Shown here piece after piece: positions 34,473-43,506 of a stretch of DNA of 64,000 nt. The position numbers were made by a program, and so were the translations under genes. Numbering within the stretch: the stretch's first letter is position 1; the number at the start of each line of letters is the position of its first letter. The stretch is taken from contig NZ_BATI01000006.1 of NCBI RefSeq assembly GCF_000467105.1, forward strand, positions 219,950 to 283,949, written 5' to 3'. The notes beneath the pieces are model-generated. The model did not search any database. It was given only the letters and a program-made list of their open reading frames with translations, and had not been told where the DNA came from. The stretch comes from Aquipseudomonas alcaligenes NBRC 14159 (GTDB lineage: Bacteria; Pseudomonadota; Gammaproteobacteria; Pseudomonadales; Pseudomonadaceae).

Positions 34473-36128
34473 GTGGAACGCGAATTTATGGAATTCGACG
34501 TCGTCATCGTCGGCGCCGGCCCTTCCGGCCTGTCCGCCGCCTGCCGACTGAAGCAGAAGGCCGCTGAAGCCGGCAAAGAAATCAGCGTCTGCGTGGTCGA
34601 GAAGGGTTCCGAAGTCGGCGCTCACATCCTCTCCGGTGCGGTCTTCGAGCCGCGCGCCCTGAACGAACTGTTCCCCAACTGGAAGGAACTGGGCGCCCCG
34701 CTGAACACTGAAGTCAAGCGCGACGACATCTACCTGCTGAAGAGCGCCGACAAGGCTGCCAAGGTACCGAACTTCTTTGTGCCCAAGACCATGCACAACG
34801 AAGGCAACTACATCATCTCCCTGGGCAACCTGTGCCGCTGGCTGGCCCAGCAGGCCGAAGCCCTGGGCGTCGAGATCTACCCGGGCTTCGCTGCCCAGGA
34901 AGCGCTGATCGACGAGAACGGCGTGGTGCGCGGCATCATCACCGGCGACCTCGGTGTGGACCGCGAAGGCCATCCGAAGGAAGGCTACTACACCCCCGGC
35001 ATGGAACTGCGCGGCAAGTACACCCTGTTCGCCGAAGGCTGCCGTGGCCATATCGGCAAGCAGCTGATCAAGAAGTTCAACCTCGACTCCGAAGCCGACG
35101 CCCAGCATTACGGCATCGGCATCAAGGAAATCTGGGACATCGACCCGGCCAAACACGAGCAGGGCCTGGTGGTGCACACCGCCGGCTGGCCGCTGTCCGA
35201 CGAAAACCCGGGCGGCTCCTTCCTCTATCACCTGGAAAACAACCAGGTAGTGGTCGGTCTGATCGTCGACCTGTCCTACTCCAACCCCTTCCTGTCGCCG
35301 TTCGACGAATTCCAGCGCTACAAGCATCACCCGGTGATTGCCCAGTACCTGGAAGGCGGCAAGCGCGTGGCCTACGGTGCTCGCGCCATCTGCAAGGGCG
35401 GCCTGAACTCGCTGCCGAAGATGGTCTTCCCGGGCGGCGCCCTGATCGGTTGCGACCTCGGCACCCTGAACTTCGCCAAGATCAAGGGCAGCCACACCGC
35501 CATGAAGTCCGGCATGCTGGCCGCCGAGGCCGTGGCCGAGGTGCTGCTGGCCGACGGCCAGGGCGGCGACCTGCTCAATGGCTATGTCGACGGCTTCAAG
35601 GCCAGCTGGCTGTACGACGAGCTGTTCCGCAGCCGCAACTTCGGTGCAGCCATCCACAAGTTCGGCGCCATCGCCGGCGGTGCGTTCAACTTCATCGACC
35701 AGAACATCTTCGGCGGCAAGATTCCGGTCACCCTGCACGATAACAAGCCGGACTACGCCTGCCTGAAGCCGGCGGCCGAGTGCCAGCGCATCGAATATCC
35801 GAAGCCGGACGGCAAGCTGAGCTTCGACAAACTCTCCTCGGTGTTCCTCTCCAACACCAACCACGAGGAAGAGCAGCCCTGCCACCTGAAGCTGACCGAC
35901 GCCAGCATTCCGCTGTCCGTCAACCTGCCGAAGTTCGACGAACCGGCACAGCGCTACTGCCCGGCCGGCGTGTACGAGGTGGTGACTCAGGAAGACGGCG
36001 AGAAGCGCTTCCAGATCAACGCGCAGAACTGCGTACACTGCAAGACCTGCGACATCAAGGACCCGTCCCAGAACATCACCTGGGTGGCTCCGGAAGGCAC
36101 CGGCGGCCCGAACTACCCCAACATGTAA
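34473..36128 (+). CDS. Electron transfer flavoprotein-ubiquinone oxidoreductase
   Basis: A 551-aa inner-membrane-associated flavoprotein that oxidises reduced ETF and reduces ubiquinone. The FAD-binding motif VVIVGAGPSGLSAA is at the N-terminus. The C-terminal 4Fe-4S ligands are in CVHCKTCDI plus an earlier cysteine in RYCPAGVYEV. I start at GTG 34473, eight bases after TAGGAGA, giving MEREFMEFDVVIV; the frame extends to a TTG six codons upstream without a ribosome site. An intrinsic terminator follows 18 bases downstream. Confidence 0.94.
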   Translation: MEREFMEFDVVIVGAGPSGLSAACRLKQKAAEAGKEISVCVVEKGSEVGAHILSGAVFEPRALNELFPNWKELGAPLNTEVKRDDIYLLKSADKAAKVPNFFVPKTMHNEGNYIISLGNLCRWLAQQAEALGVEIYPGFAAQEALIDENGVVRGIITGDLGVDREGHPKEGYYTPGMELRGKYTLFAEGCRGHIGKQLIKKFNLDSEADAQHYGIGIKEIWDIDPAKHEQGLVVHTAGWPLSDENPGGSFLYHLENNQVVVGLIVDLSYSNPFLSPFDEFQRYKHHPVIAQYLEGGKRVAYGARAICKGGLNSLPKMVFPGGALIGCDLGTLNFAKIKGSHTAMKSGMLAAEAVAEVLLADGQGGDLLNGYVDGFKASWLYDELFRSRNFGAAIHKFGAIAGGAFNFIDQNIFGGKIPVTLHDNKPDYACLKPAAECQRIEYPKPDGKLSFDKLSSVFLSNTNHEEEQPCHLKLTDASIPLSVNLPKFDEPAQRYCPAGVYEVVTQEDGEKRFQINAQNCVHCKTCDIKDPSQNITWVAPEGTGGPNYPNM

Positions 36129-36146
36129 TTCGAGCCTCGACGAAGA

Positions 36147-36168
36147 AGCCGCCGCAAGGCGGCTTTTT
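36147..36168 (+). terminator. Intrinsic terminator of etf-QO
   Basis: AGCCGCC (36147-36153) pairs with GGCGGCT (36158-36164) around GCAA, followed by five T. Confidence 0.9.
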
Positions 36169-36591
36169 CATGCCTGCGGTTCGCCGACGATGGCCCGTTG
36201 CAGGGTGGCGATATCCAGCTTCTTCATCTGCAGCATGGCCTGGGTCGCCCGCTGTACCGCTGCCTACCCCTCGGACAACAGTATCTCCAGAGCACCACCT
36301 GCAGCAGTGGCCATAGCAATCTGCTGACCCTGCGGTGCCCCGCCTTCACCCAGTCGTGCCCAGCAGTGATCGACCTCCGCTTGATCACTCCATAGCACCT
36401 GCCGGGAAACGGCCTCGTTGAAGTGGGATACAATTCCGCCATTGGGCGCCGCATGCAATTCGAAAACGCCTCGCCGTAGCGAACCACCCGCCTGATGCGC
36501 GGGTCCGGAGAGATTTCGCTGCAGAAGGCAGCGCCCCCTCGGCCTGCTCGTCAAACCAGAGGCACGGCACGATCTTCTGCTGCAGTCACAT
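36168..36591 (-). pseudogene. Degenerate PhnB-like VOC-family gene
   Basis: Pieces of a PhnB/3-demethylubiquinone-methyltransferase-like VOC protein occur in order but in different frames on the minus strand. QQKIVPCLWFDEQAE lies near 36540-36580; VRYGEAF near 36465-36487; SHFNEAVSRQVLWSDQAEVD near 36365-36425; ALEILLSEG then TAG near 36265; and the C-terminal AVQRATQAMLQMKKLDIATL at 36190-36256. An in-frame TGA directly follows the only plausible start codon. At least three frameshifts are needed to join them, so no functional product is expected. Family members are about 150-160 aa and are often mislabelled. Confidence 0.85.
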
Positions 36592-36648
36592 GCCTCACTC
36601 TTCGGCCGGCAGGCAACAAAGCCCCCAGCCCAGCGGTCGGCAGGCAAT

Positions 36649-36674
36649 GAAAAAGGGCTCCCGAGGGAGCCCTT
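36649..36674 (-). terminator. Intrinsic terminator of the MMPL gene
   Basis: AAGGGCTCCC and GGGAGCCCTT are perfect inverse copies around GA. On the minus strand a run of T follows. Confidence 0.88.
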
Positions 36675-36693
36675 GTACTAGCCGTGATAGCGA

Positions 36694-39078
36694 TCAGTGG
36701 GCGAACAGCGAACCGCCCTGCTTGCCAGCCAGTTTCTCCGGCTTGATCAGGAAACGGGCCAGGGCCGGCAGCAGCCACAGCGCACCGAACATGTTCCACA
36801 GCAGCATGAAGGTCAGCATCAGACCCATGTCGGCCTGGAACTTGATCGCCGAGAAGATCCAGGTGACCACGCCGATGGCCAGGCACAGGCCGGTGAACAG
36901 CACAGCCTTACCGGTGGAGCGCAGGGTCTGGTAGTAAGCCTCCTGCAGCGTCATGCCGGCACGCAGGAAGCTTTCCAGGCGGCTGTAGATGTAGATGCCG
37001 TAGTCCACGCCGATGCCCACGCCCAGCGCGATTACCGGCAGGGTCGCCACCTTCACGCCGATACCCAGCCAGGCCATCAGGGCGTTGCCGAGGATGGAGG
37101 TGAGGATCAGCGGCAGGATGATGCACAGCATCGCGCCGAAGGAACGGAAGGTGATCAGGCACATCAGCGCCACGCAGATGTACACCAGCACCAGGATCTT
37201 CAGCTCGGACGTGGCGATCACCTCGTTGGTGGCCGCCTCGATACCGGCATTACCAGCCGCCAGGATGAACTCCAGGCCTTCCTTGTTGTTCTCCGCGGCG
37301 AACTCCTGCACCACCCCGACAGCGCGCTTGAGGGTCGCGGCCTTGTGGTCATTGAGGAACACCAATACCGGCGCCAGCGAGCAATCGGCGTTGTACAGGC
37401 CATCGGCACGGGCGATGGAGTTGTTGAGGATGTCCGGGTTGCGCGACAGGGTCTCCCACTTGAGGCTGCCCTCGTTCATCCCCTTGATCACCTGCTTGGA
37501 CACGCTGACCATGGAGATGGCCGACTGCACGCCCTCGGTGTTCTCCAGGCGCCACATCAGCTGGTCCATCGGCGCCAGGGTCTCGTGGGTCGAGCACCCC
37601 TCGTTCGGCGTCTTGACCATCACCACCAGCACGTCGGAGCTGGTCGAGTAGTTGCTGATAATGAAGTTGTTGTCCTGGTTGTAGCGCGAGTCCGGACGCA
37701 GTTCCGGCGCGCCCTGGTCGAGGTCGCCGACCTGCAGGTTGGCCTTCTGGTACCAGAACGCGGCCACGCCGGCGGACAGTGCGATGACTACCGAAATCGG
37801 CGCCACCACCGGGTGAGCGAAGTTGGACAGCAGGCGCCAGAACGGCTGCTCGCGACCGGCTTCGCGCTTACTGCGGTCGACCGCCTTCTTGCTGATGCCG
37901 ATGTAGGAAATCGCTACCGGCAGCAGGATCAGGTTGGTGAACACGATCACCGCCACGCCGATGGAGGCGCCAATGGCCAGCTCGCGGATCACGCCGATGT
38001 CGATCACCAGCAGGGTGATGAAGCCGACGGCGTCCACCAGGATGGCGATCATGCCCGGCAGGAACAGCTGGCGGAACGTCCGCCGCGCGGCCGTCAGGGC
38101 GTTGTCGGCATCGCTCGACTGCAGGGCGATACCGTTGATCTTCTGCACCCCGTGGGAGATGCCGATGGCGAAGATCAGGAACGGCACCAGCATCGAATAC
38201 GGATCGAGACCGAAGCCGGCGAGGTTCATCAGGCCCAGCTGCCAGACCACCGCGATCAGGGTGGTGGAAACCACCGAGATGGTCGAACGGATGCACCAGC
38301 TGAACCAGTAGAGCAGCACCAGGGTGATGCCCAGGGCGATGCCGAAGAAGGCCACCACCATGATCAGGCCATCGATCAGGTCACCGACCTTCTTGGCGAA
38401 ACCGACAATGTGGATCTGCACATTGGGGTTCTGCGCCTGGTACTTCTCGCGGACCTTCTCCTCCAGCTCATGGGAGAACTGGCGATAGTCCAGCTTGACC
38501 AGCTTGCTCTGGTCATTCGGGTCCGGGTACTGCTCGAGCAGCGGTACGTCGACGATGCTCGACTTGAAGTTGTTGGCCACCAGACGGCCGACCTGGCCGG
38601 ACTTGAGGACGTTGTTGCGCAGCTCCTGCAGGCTCTCGGCAGAGCCGTCGTAGGTCTGCGGAATCACCTCGCCACCGTCGAAGCCCTCTTCGGTCACTTC
38701 AGTCCAGCGCACGGCCGGGCTCCACAGCGACTTCAGGCCCGAACGGTCGACGCCGGCGATATAGAACACTTCGTCATGGATCTGGCGCAGGGTCTCCATG
38801 TACTCCTTGGAGAAGATGTCGCCATCCTTCGCCTCCACGGAAATACGCACGGTGTTACCCAGGTTGGCCAGATCGTTGCGGTGCTCGAGCATCTTCTGGA
38901 TGAAGGGGTGCTCCAGCGGAATCATCTTCTCGAAGCTGGTCGAGGGGCGAATGTGCGAGGCCTGCCACAGCAGCAGCATGGTGACCAGCGCGCACAGTGC
39001 GATGACGACCGGGCGGTTGTTGAAGATCAGGCGCTCAAGAAAAGTCGCCTTGTCCTGATGATGGTTCATGGAACTCAT
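36694..39078 (-). CDS. MMPL/RND-superfamily permease (COG1033-type exporter)
   Basis: A 794-aa inner-membrane transporter. One helix (about 23-41) is followed by a large periplasmic domain, a block of helices from about 235 to 410, a second periplasmic domain and a second block of helices from about 630 to 780: the duplicated RND layout. FAIGISHGVQKING and ALGVGIGVDYGIYIYSRL mark the two conserved helix 4 segments, the second with the Asp-Tyr pair expected for proton coupling. MMPL relatives export lipids and hydrophobic metabolites. It lies 18 bases behind the YCF48-type gene, in one operon with it. Confidence 0.87.
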   Translation of the reverse strand: MSSMNHHQDKATFLERLIFNNRPVVIALCALVTMLLLWQASHIRPSTSFEKMIPLEHPFIQKMLEHRNDLANLGNTVRISVEAKDGDIFSKEYMETLRQIHDEVFYIAGVDRSGLKSLWSPAVRWTEVTEEGFDGGEVIPQTYDGSAESLQELRNNVLKSGQVGRLVANNFKSSIVDVPLLEQYPDPNDQSKLVKLDYRQFSHELEEKVREKYQAQNPNVQIHIVGFAKKVGDLIDGLIMVVAFFGIALGITLVLLYWFSWCIRSTISVVSTTLIAVVWQLGLMNLAGFGLDPYSMLVPFLIFAIGISHGVQKINGIALQSSDADNALTAARRTFRQLFLPGMIAILVDAVGFITLLVIDIGVIRELAIGASIGVAVIVFTNLILLPVAISYIGISKKAVDRSKREAGREQPFWRLLSNFAHPVVAPISVVIALSAGVAAFWYQKANLQVGDLDQGAPELRPDSRYNQDNNFIISNYSTSSDVLVVMVKTPNEGCSTHETLAPMDQLMWRLENTEGVQSAISMVSVSKQVIKGMNEGSLKWETLSRNPDILNNSIARADGLYNADCSLAPVLVFLNDHKAATLKRAVGVVQEFAAENNKEGLEFILAAGNAGIEAATNEVIATSELKILVLVYICVALMCLITFRSFGAMLCIILPLILTSILGNALMAWLGIGVKVATLPVIALGVGIGVDYGIYIYSRLESFLRAGMTLQEAYYQTLRSTGKAVLFTGLCLAIGVVTWIFSAIKFQADMGLMLTFMLLWNMFGALWLLPALARFLIKPEKLAGKQGGSLFAH

Positions 39079-39096
39079 ATGCTGATTCGCCCCGGC

Positions 39097-40173
39097 TTAT
39101 TGTTTTTTGCCTGGCTCGACGCCAGTCGGAGTAGCGAGGTGCACGCCACCCTGGCCCACCAGGACCAGGTTGCCCGCCGCATCATCGGTGGCGCCGGCCA
39201 GCGAGGCGCGGTCGGCACGGTTGACGACGGTGAAGGCACGCCCGGCGTCCTTGCTGGTCAGCACGCTGCCGCCATGACCGACGATGACCAGGGTGCCGTC
39301 CTTGAGCAGGCTGCCATTGGCCAGGCCGAACTCCAGCGGACCGCTCTCGGAGAGCAACTTGATCTGCTGCCAGCTCTTGCCGAAATCGGTGGAGCGGAAC
39401 AGGTTGCCGCGCAGGCCATAAGCTACCAGGGTATTGGCGCTGGCAGTGCCGAGCGCGCCGAACAGGGTACCCTCGTAGGGGCCCTGGACTTTCTCCCAGG
39501 TCTGTCCCCAATCGGCGGAACGGAACATGCTGCCCGCCTCGCCCACCACGAACAGGCCGGCATCCTTCACCGCGGTAATGCCGTTGAGGTGATAACCGTC
39601 CTCGTTGTCCAGACGGTCGCTGACATCATTCCAGGTCTTGCCGCCGTCGCTGGTTTCCAGCAGCGCACCGTAGGCGCCGACGGCGTAACCGGTGCTGGTA
39701 TCACGGAACCAGATATCCAGCAGCGGCGCTTCGCGCTCCAGGTCCTCGTGCTGCAGTTCCCAGTTGGCACCGCCGTCGTCGCTGGCGAGGATCTGTGCGT
39801 CGTGACCGACCGCCCAGCCATGCTTGTCATCGACGAAGTACACGGCAGTCAGCAGCTGGCGGCTGGGCACGCGGGCCTGCACCCAGTTGCGACCGGCGTC
39901 TTCGGAGAACAGGATGTGGCCGCGATCGCCGACGGCGACCAGGCGCTTGCCGGCATGGGCGATGTCCAGCAGCAGGCTGGTCACGGCCTTGGGCGATTCG
40001 ATGGAGGTAATGGTGGCTGCGTCCGCGGCCTGCAGCGGCAGAGGCGCGGCAAAGGCCAGAACGGAACATACGCTGAGCAGAGACAGCGCTTTCGCCAGCG
40101 GCGATGGGTGACGGGCCGGGGCCTGGAAACTCAGGGCGCCGGAGCGGGTGCGCCGCATGACGGGCTCACGCAT
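39097..40173 (-). CDS. Exported YCF48/BNR-type beta-propeller protein
   Basis: A 358-aa periplasmic protein. After a long N-terminal region with a hydrophobic signal (SLLSVCSVLAFAAPLPLQAA, about residues 31-50), six BNR-type SxDxGxxW motifs appear at regular spacing (SEDAGRNW, SDDGGANW, TSDGGKTW, SADWGQTW, STDFGKSW, SKDAGRAF). That predicts a six- or seven-bladed propeller like the photosystem II assembly factor YCF48. GGGGGA precedes the ATG. Such genes commonly accompany MMPL permeases of this type; the propeller may be a periplasmic assembly or adaptor subunit. Confidence 0.85.
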   Translation of the reverse strand: MREPVMRRTRSGALSFQAPARHPSPLAKALSLLSVCSVLAFAAPLPLQAADAATITSIESPKAVTSLLLDIAHAGKRLVAVGDRGHILFSEDAGRNWVQARVPSRQLLTAVYFVDDKHGWAVGHDAQILASDDGGANWELQHEDLEREAPLLDIWFRDTSTGYAVGAYGALLETSDGGKTWNDVSDRLDNEDGYHLNGITAVKDAGLFVVGEAGSMFRSADWGQTWEKVQGPYEGTLFGALGTASANTLVAYGLRGNLFRSTDFGKSWQQIKLLSESGPLEFGLANGSLLKDGTLVIVGHGGSVLTSKDAGRAFTVVNRADRASLAGATDDAAGNLVLVGQGGVHLATPTGVEPGKKQ

Positions 40174-40229
40174 ATATTTCCCCCTTTATTCTTATAGGTG
40201 GGTTCATGCCTTCTATCAGGCGGGCTCAT

Positions 40230-40257
40230 GCTATACGGCTTTGGAAAAACCTGACAA
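40230..40257 (-). promoter_or_regulatory. Probable sigma-70 promoter of the YCF48-MMPL operon
   Basis: On the minus strand TTGTCA is followed after 16 bases by TATAGC, about 57 bases before the YCF48 start codon. Confidence 0.55.
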
Positions 40258-40312
40258 TCGGCGTGACGTTATGTTTTGTTAAGCGCCGGTTACGCTCGGA
40301 CAGCGTCATGTC

Positions 40313-40341
40313 AAAGGCCGCCGGCTTTGCCGGCGGCCTTT
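40313..40341 (-). terminator. Terminator after the first DUF1329 gene
   Basis: AAAGGCCGCCGGC (40313-40325) is a perfect inverse copy of GCCGGCGGCCTTT (40329-40341) around TTT. The T run on the minus strand is short. Confidence 0.75.
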
Positions 40342-40351
40342 CAGCTTACGC

Positions 40352-41713
40352 TCAGCGCGTACCGACCCGGCGCAGGGTCGCCACCGAGAAGTGGTTGGCG
40401 TCCGGTAGCGGCTGGCCGAAGTCGCTGGTGCCGTTCTCCTCGTTGTCGAGGTTCTGCACGTAGTAGCGACCGGACTGCAGATCGTGGAACACGTCCAGCG
40501 CCGACCAGGTGGTGGGTAGCTCGTAGTAGTTCTTCAGGTAGGCGACCGAGACGCGCCACAGCTCGCCACGGCTGTCGTACTGATCGGCCAGGGCCACCTG
40601 CCAGCTGTCCTCGTCGAGATACAGGGTGCGCTTGCCGTAGATGTGCCGTGCGCCCGGCTTGAGCGTGCCCTCCACCACCCAGACGCGGTGCAGTTCGTGA
40701 CGGGTGAACTGCGGATCGAGGTGGCCGGGCTTGATCAGCTGGTCGTAGCTGACGTCCGGACTGGAGAGCTGGTAGTTGTTGTAGGGAATATAGATCTCCC
40801 GCTTGCCCAGCAGCTTCCAGTCGTAACGGTCCGGCGAGCCGTTGAACATGTCCTTGTCGTCGGCCGTCATCAGGTTGTCGGCGGTGCCCAGCGGCGTGTC
40901 GTAGGCCACGCTGGGGGAGCGCCGCACGCGGCGCTGCCCGGCGGCATAGGCCCAGGCCTGGCGCGCCTCCTGCACCTGATCGAGGGTCTCGTGAACCAGC
41001 AGCGCACCGCCGGCCAGGCGCGCCGGCGCCTTGGTCACGGCCATGTAGTAGAACAGCATGTTGTCCAGCTGCTCGGCCGAACCGCCTTGGCGGTAGTAGC
41101 TGAACAGCGCTTCCTGCTGGGTGGTGATCAGCGCATAGCTGCCGTTGCGCTGCACGCTGGCGTCCGAGGACTGGCGCACGGCGTAGGTGCCGCGATAGCG
41201 GGCGACGTGGTTCCACACCGCCTCGACGCCGCTTTGCGGAATCGGGAAGGGAATGCCGCCATAGGCCTCGGCGAAACCATTGCCGCCTTCCAGCAGACGC
41301 GCCTTCTCGGCATTGCGCCGGGTGTTGTCGTACACCCACTGCGGTGCCGAGGCACTGCGCCGGGTCTGGTAGACCGGCATCTGGAAGCTGTCCGGATAGG
41401 TGCGGAACAGCGCCAGCTGGCCGGGCGTCAGGTGGTCCTGATACTGCTCCAGGTTGGCCTTGCTGATGGTGAACAGCGGTTTATCGCCGGCAAACGGATC
41501 GACATGGTGATGGCCCGGCCCGGCATAGCCGGCCGGGGCCTGGGTGATGCCACCGCTCCAGGCGGGAATGGTGCCCGCGGCGTTGGCCGCCTTGTCGCCG
41601 CCCAACGGGGTCAGGCTGCTACCCAGCTTGGCCGCTTCCTCGGCGCTTACCGCCGCCAGCGCGGCATTCGACAGGCACAGCAGCAGCCCCGTCGCAAACA
41701 GTCCTTTCAACAT
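40352..41713 (-). CDS. DUF1329-family periplasmic protein, copy 1
   Basis: A 453-aa exported protein with signal MLKGLFATGLLLCLSNAALAA and mature start VSAEEAAKLGSSLTPLGGDK. The DUF1329 family is, as I recall, related in fold to LolA-type lipoprotein carriers, which hold a lipid in a half-barrel. Typical family segments include GNGFAEAYGGIPFPIPQSG and KPGARHIYGKRTLYLDED. It is a close paralogue of the next upstream gene. The start at 41713 has GGAG about 11 bases away. Together with DUF1302 and MMPL it fits a trans-envelope lipid route. Confidence 0.85.
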   Translation of the reverse strand: MLKGLFATGLLLCLSNAALAAVSAEEAAKLGSSLTPLGGDKAANAAGTIPAWSGGITQAPAGYAGPGHHHVDPFAGDKPLFTISKANLEQYQDHLTPGQLALFRTYPDSFQMPVYQTRRSASAPQWVYDNTRRNAEKARLLEGGNGFAEAYGGIPFPIPQSGVEAVWNHVARYRGTYAVRQSSDASVQRNGSYALITTQQEALFSYYRQGGSAEQLDNMLFYYMAVTKAPARLAGGALLVHETLDQVQEARQAWAYAAGQRRVRRSPSVAYDTPLGTADNLMTADDKDMFNGSPDRYDWKLLGKREIYIPYNNYQLSSPDVSYDQLIKPGHLDPQFTRHELHRVWVVEGTLKPGARHIYGKRTLYLDEDSWQVALADQYDSRGELWRVSVAYLKNYYELPTTWSALDVFHDLQSGRYYVQNLDNEENGTSDFGQPLPDANHFSVATLRRVGTR

Positions 41714-42077
41714 TCTTGTTGTGCTCCACTCGTTCGGGCCAGGCATGGCTGGCCAGCTGTACGCACCACCACCAGGGTGTGCCGGAAGCCCGCATCCTTT
41801 CCGGGAGGCCTGCAGCAATGCCCGGCGCGCGGACTGCCGGCGCGCGTGGATCGGGGCATTGCGGGTGATGACCCATGACCGGGATGGCAAGATGCCAGCC
41901 CGAGCGCGCGGCAGTTAAGCAGATTGTGCCAGGCAAAAGCGCCAAGCAGCGCACGTGCGGAGACAGCGACCCAGAGGTCCGCAAGCGGCTTATCGGTCAG
42001 GCAAAAAAATATCGACCCGGTCACGGGACCGGGTCGATAGAGGGCCGCTCAAACGAGCGGCTGGAGTAGCCGATGCC
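41714..42077. other. Non-coding gap between the two DUF1329 genes
   Basis: About 360 bases with no convincing gene; small open frames here lack ribosome sites and coding character. Besides the terminator at 42003-42038 it holds a second hairpin, GCCGCTC-AAAC-GAGCGGC (42044-42061). The promoter of copy 1, if any, was not identifiable. Confidence 0.5.
42003..42038 (-). terminator. Intrinsic terminator after the second DUF1329 gene
   Basis: ATCGACCCGGTC (42011-42022) is a perfect inverse copy of GACCGGGTCGAT (42027-42038) around ACGG. Seven A at 42003-42009 give a seven-base T run on the minus strand. Confidence 0.92.
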
Positions 42078-43448
42078 TTAGCGGGTGCCGCGGCGGCGCA
42101 GTGCGGAAGGGGTGAACTCGCTGTCCTCGGGAACCGCCTTGGCGAAGTTGACGGTGCCCGGCTCCTCGGTATCGAGGTTCTGCACGTAGTAGCGGCGGCT
42201 CTGCAGATCGTGGAAGGCCTCCATGGCCGACCAGGTGGTGGGCAGGTCGTAGTAGTTCTTCAGATAGGCGATGGACACGCGCCACAGTTCGCCACGGGTG
42301 TCGTACTGGTCGACCACGGCGGCCTGCCAGCTGTCCTCGTCGAGGAACAGGGTGCGCTTGCCATACACGTGGCGCGCGCCCGGCTTGAGCGTGCCTTCCA
42401 CCACCCAGACGCGGTGCAGTTCGTTGCGGGTCAGCGTCGGGTTGACGTGGCCGATCTTCAGCACATCCTCGTACTTCACCCCCGCCGCGGAGACGCGGTA
42501 GTTGTTGTAGGGGATGTACAGCTCCTTCTTGCCCAGCAGCTTCCACTCGTAGCGATCCGGCGATCCATTGAACATGTCGGTATCGTCGGCGGTACGCAGG
42601 CCTTCGGAGGCGGCGATCGGCGTGTCGTAGGCCAGGTTCGGCGCGCGCCGTACGCGGCGTTGCCCGGCCGCATAGGCCCAAGCCTGACGCGGCTCCTTCA
42701 CCTGATCCAGGGTCTCGTGCACCAGCGCCGCACCGCCGGCCAGGCGCGCCGGGCTCTTGGTGAAGTTCAGGTAGTAGAACAGGATGTTGTTGAGGTCGGC
42801 GTAGCTGCCCTTCGGATCGTAGTAACGGAACAGCGCCTCGACCTCGGATACCACCGGCGAATAGGCGCCGCTGCGCTGCACGGCCGCCTCCACCGAGCGA
42901 CGGGTGATGTAGGTGCCGCGATAACGCACGATGTGGTTCCACAGCGCTTCCAGACCGCTCTGCGGAATCGGAAACGGAATGCCGCCATAGGCGTCGGCGA
43001 AACCGTTGCCGCCTTCGACCAGCTTGGCGCTGGTGGCGTTCTTGATGCTGTTGTCATACACCCACTGCGGTGCCGAGCCGGAGCGACGGCTCTGGTACAC
43101 CGGCATCTGGAAGCTCTCCGGATAGGCATTGAACAGGGCGATCTGCCCCGCGCTCAGCTTGTCCTTGTACTGTTCCAGGTTGGCCTTGGTGATGGTGAAC
43201 AGCGGCTTGTCGTCCGGGAACGGATCGATATGGTGCTGGCCGCTGCCCTTGTAGCCGGCCGGCGCCTGGGTGATGCCTCCGGTCCAGGCTGGGATACTGC
43301 CGTCGGCATTGCCGGCCTTTTCCGCGCCGAAGGGGGTCAGCGTACTGCCGAGCTTGGCCGCATCCGCGGCGGAAACGGCGGCCTGGGCGCCGGTGGCGGA
43401 AAGCGCGAGAGCGATAGCCGCGCTCATCAGCCTGTGTTTCATCAACAT
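42078..43448 (-). CDS. DUF1329-family periplasmic protein, copy 2
   Basis: A 456-aa exported protein (signal MLMKHRLMSAAIALALSATGAQAA). Along its whole length it matches copy 1, by eye about two residues in three, so the pair arose by tandem duplication. Shared blocks include YGGIPFPIPQSG, HETLDQV, WAYAAGQRRVRR, FNGSPDRY and ELHRVWVVEGTLKPGARH. GGAG lies about eight bases before ATG 43448. It starts 58 bases after the DUF1302 stop, so both are probably on one transcript ending at 42003. Confidence 0.86.
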   Translation of the reverse strand: MLMKHRLMSAAIALALSATGAQAAVSAADAAKLGSTLTPFGAEKAGNADGSIPAWTGGITQAPAGYKGSGQHHIDPFPDDKPLFTITKANLEQYKDKLSAGQIALFNAYPESFQMPVYQSRRSGSAPQWVYDNSIKNATSAKLVEGGNGFADAYGGIPFPIPQSGLEALWNHIVRYRGTYITRRSVEAAVQRSGAYSPVVSEVEALFRYYDPKGSYADLNNILFYYLNFTKSPARLAGGAALVHETLDQVKEPRQAWAYAAGQRRVRRAPNLAYDTPIAASEGLRTADDTDMFNGSPDRYEWKLLGKKELYIPYNNYRVSAAGVKYEDVLKIGHVNPTLTRNELHRVWVVEGTLKPGARHVYGKRTLFLDEDSWQAAVVDQYDTRGELWRVSIAYLKNYYDLPTTWSAMEAFHDLQSRRYYVQNLDTEEPGTVNFAKAVPEDSEFTPSALRRRGTR

Positions 43449-43506
43449 GGTGCTTCTCCGTACTGGCGGGGCGAGCGACGTGACCGCCCGCCCCTGAAAA
43501 GGATGG

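Noticed and set aside
36697..40197. A 1166-codon open frame on the + strand
   Set aside because: It is wholly antisense to the MMPL and YCF48 genes; such long frames arise on the complement of GC-rich genes with strong third-position bias. Its translation is low-complexity, rich in His/Gln/Gly/Arg, with no domain.
41707..42069. Short open frames between the DUF1329 genes
   Set aside because: No ribosome sites, atypical composition, and overlap with the terminator at 42003-42038.
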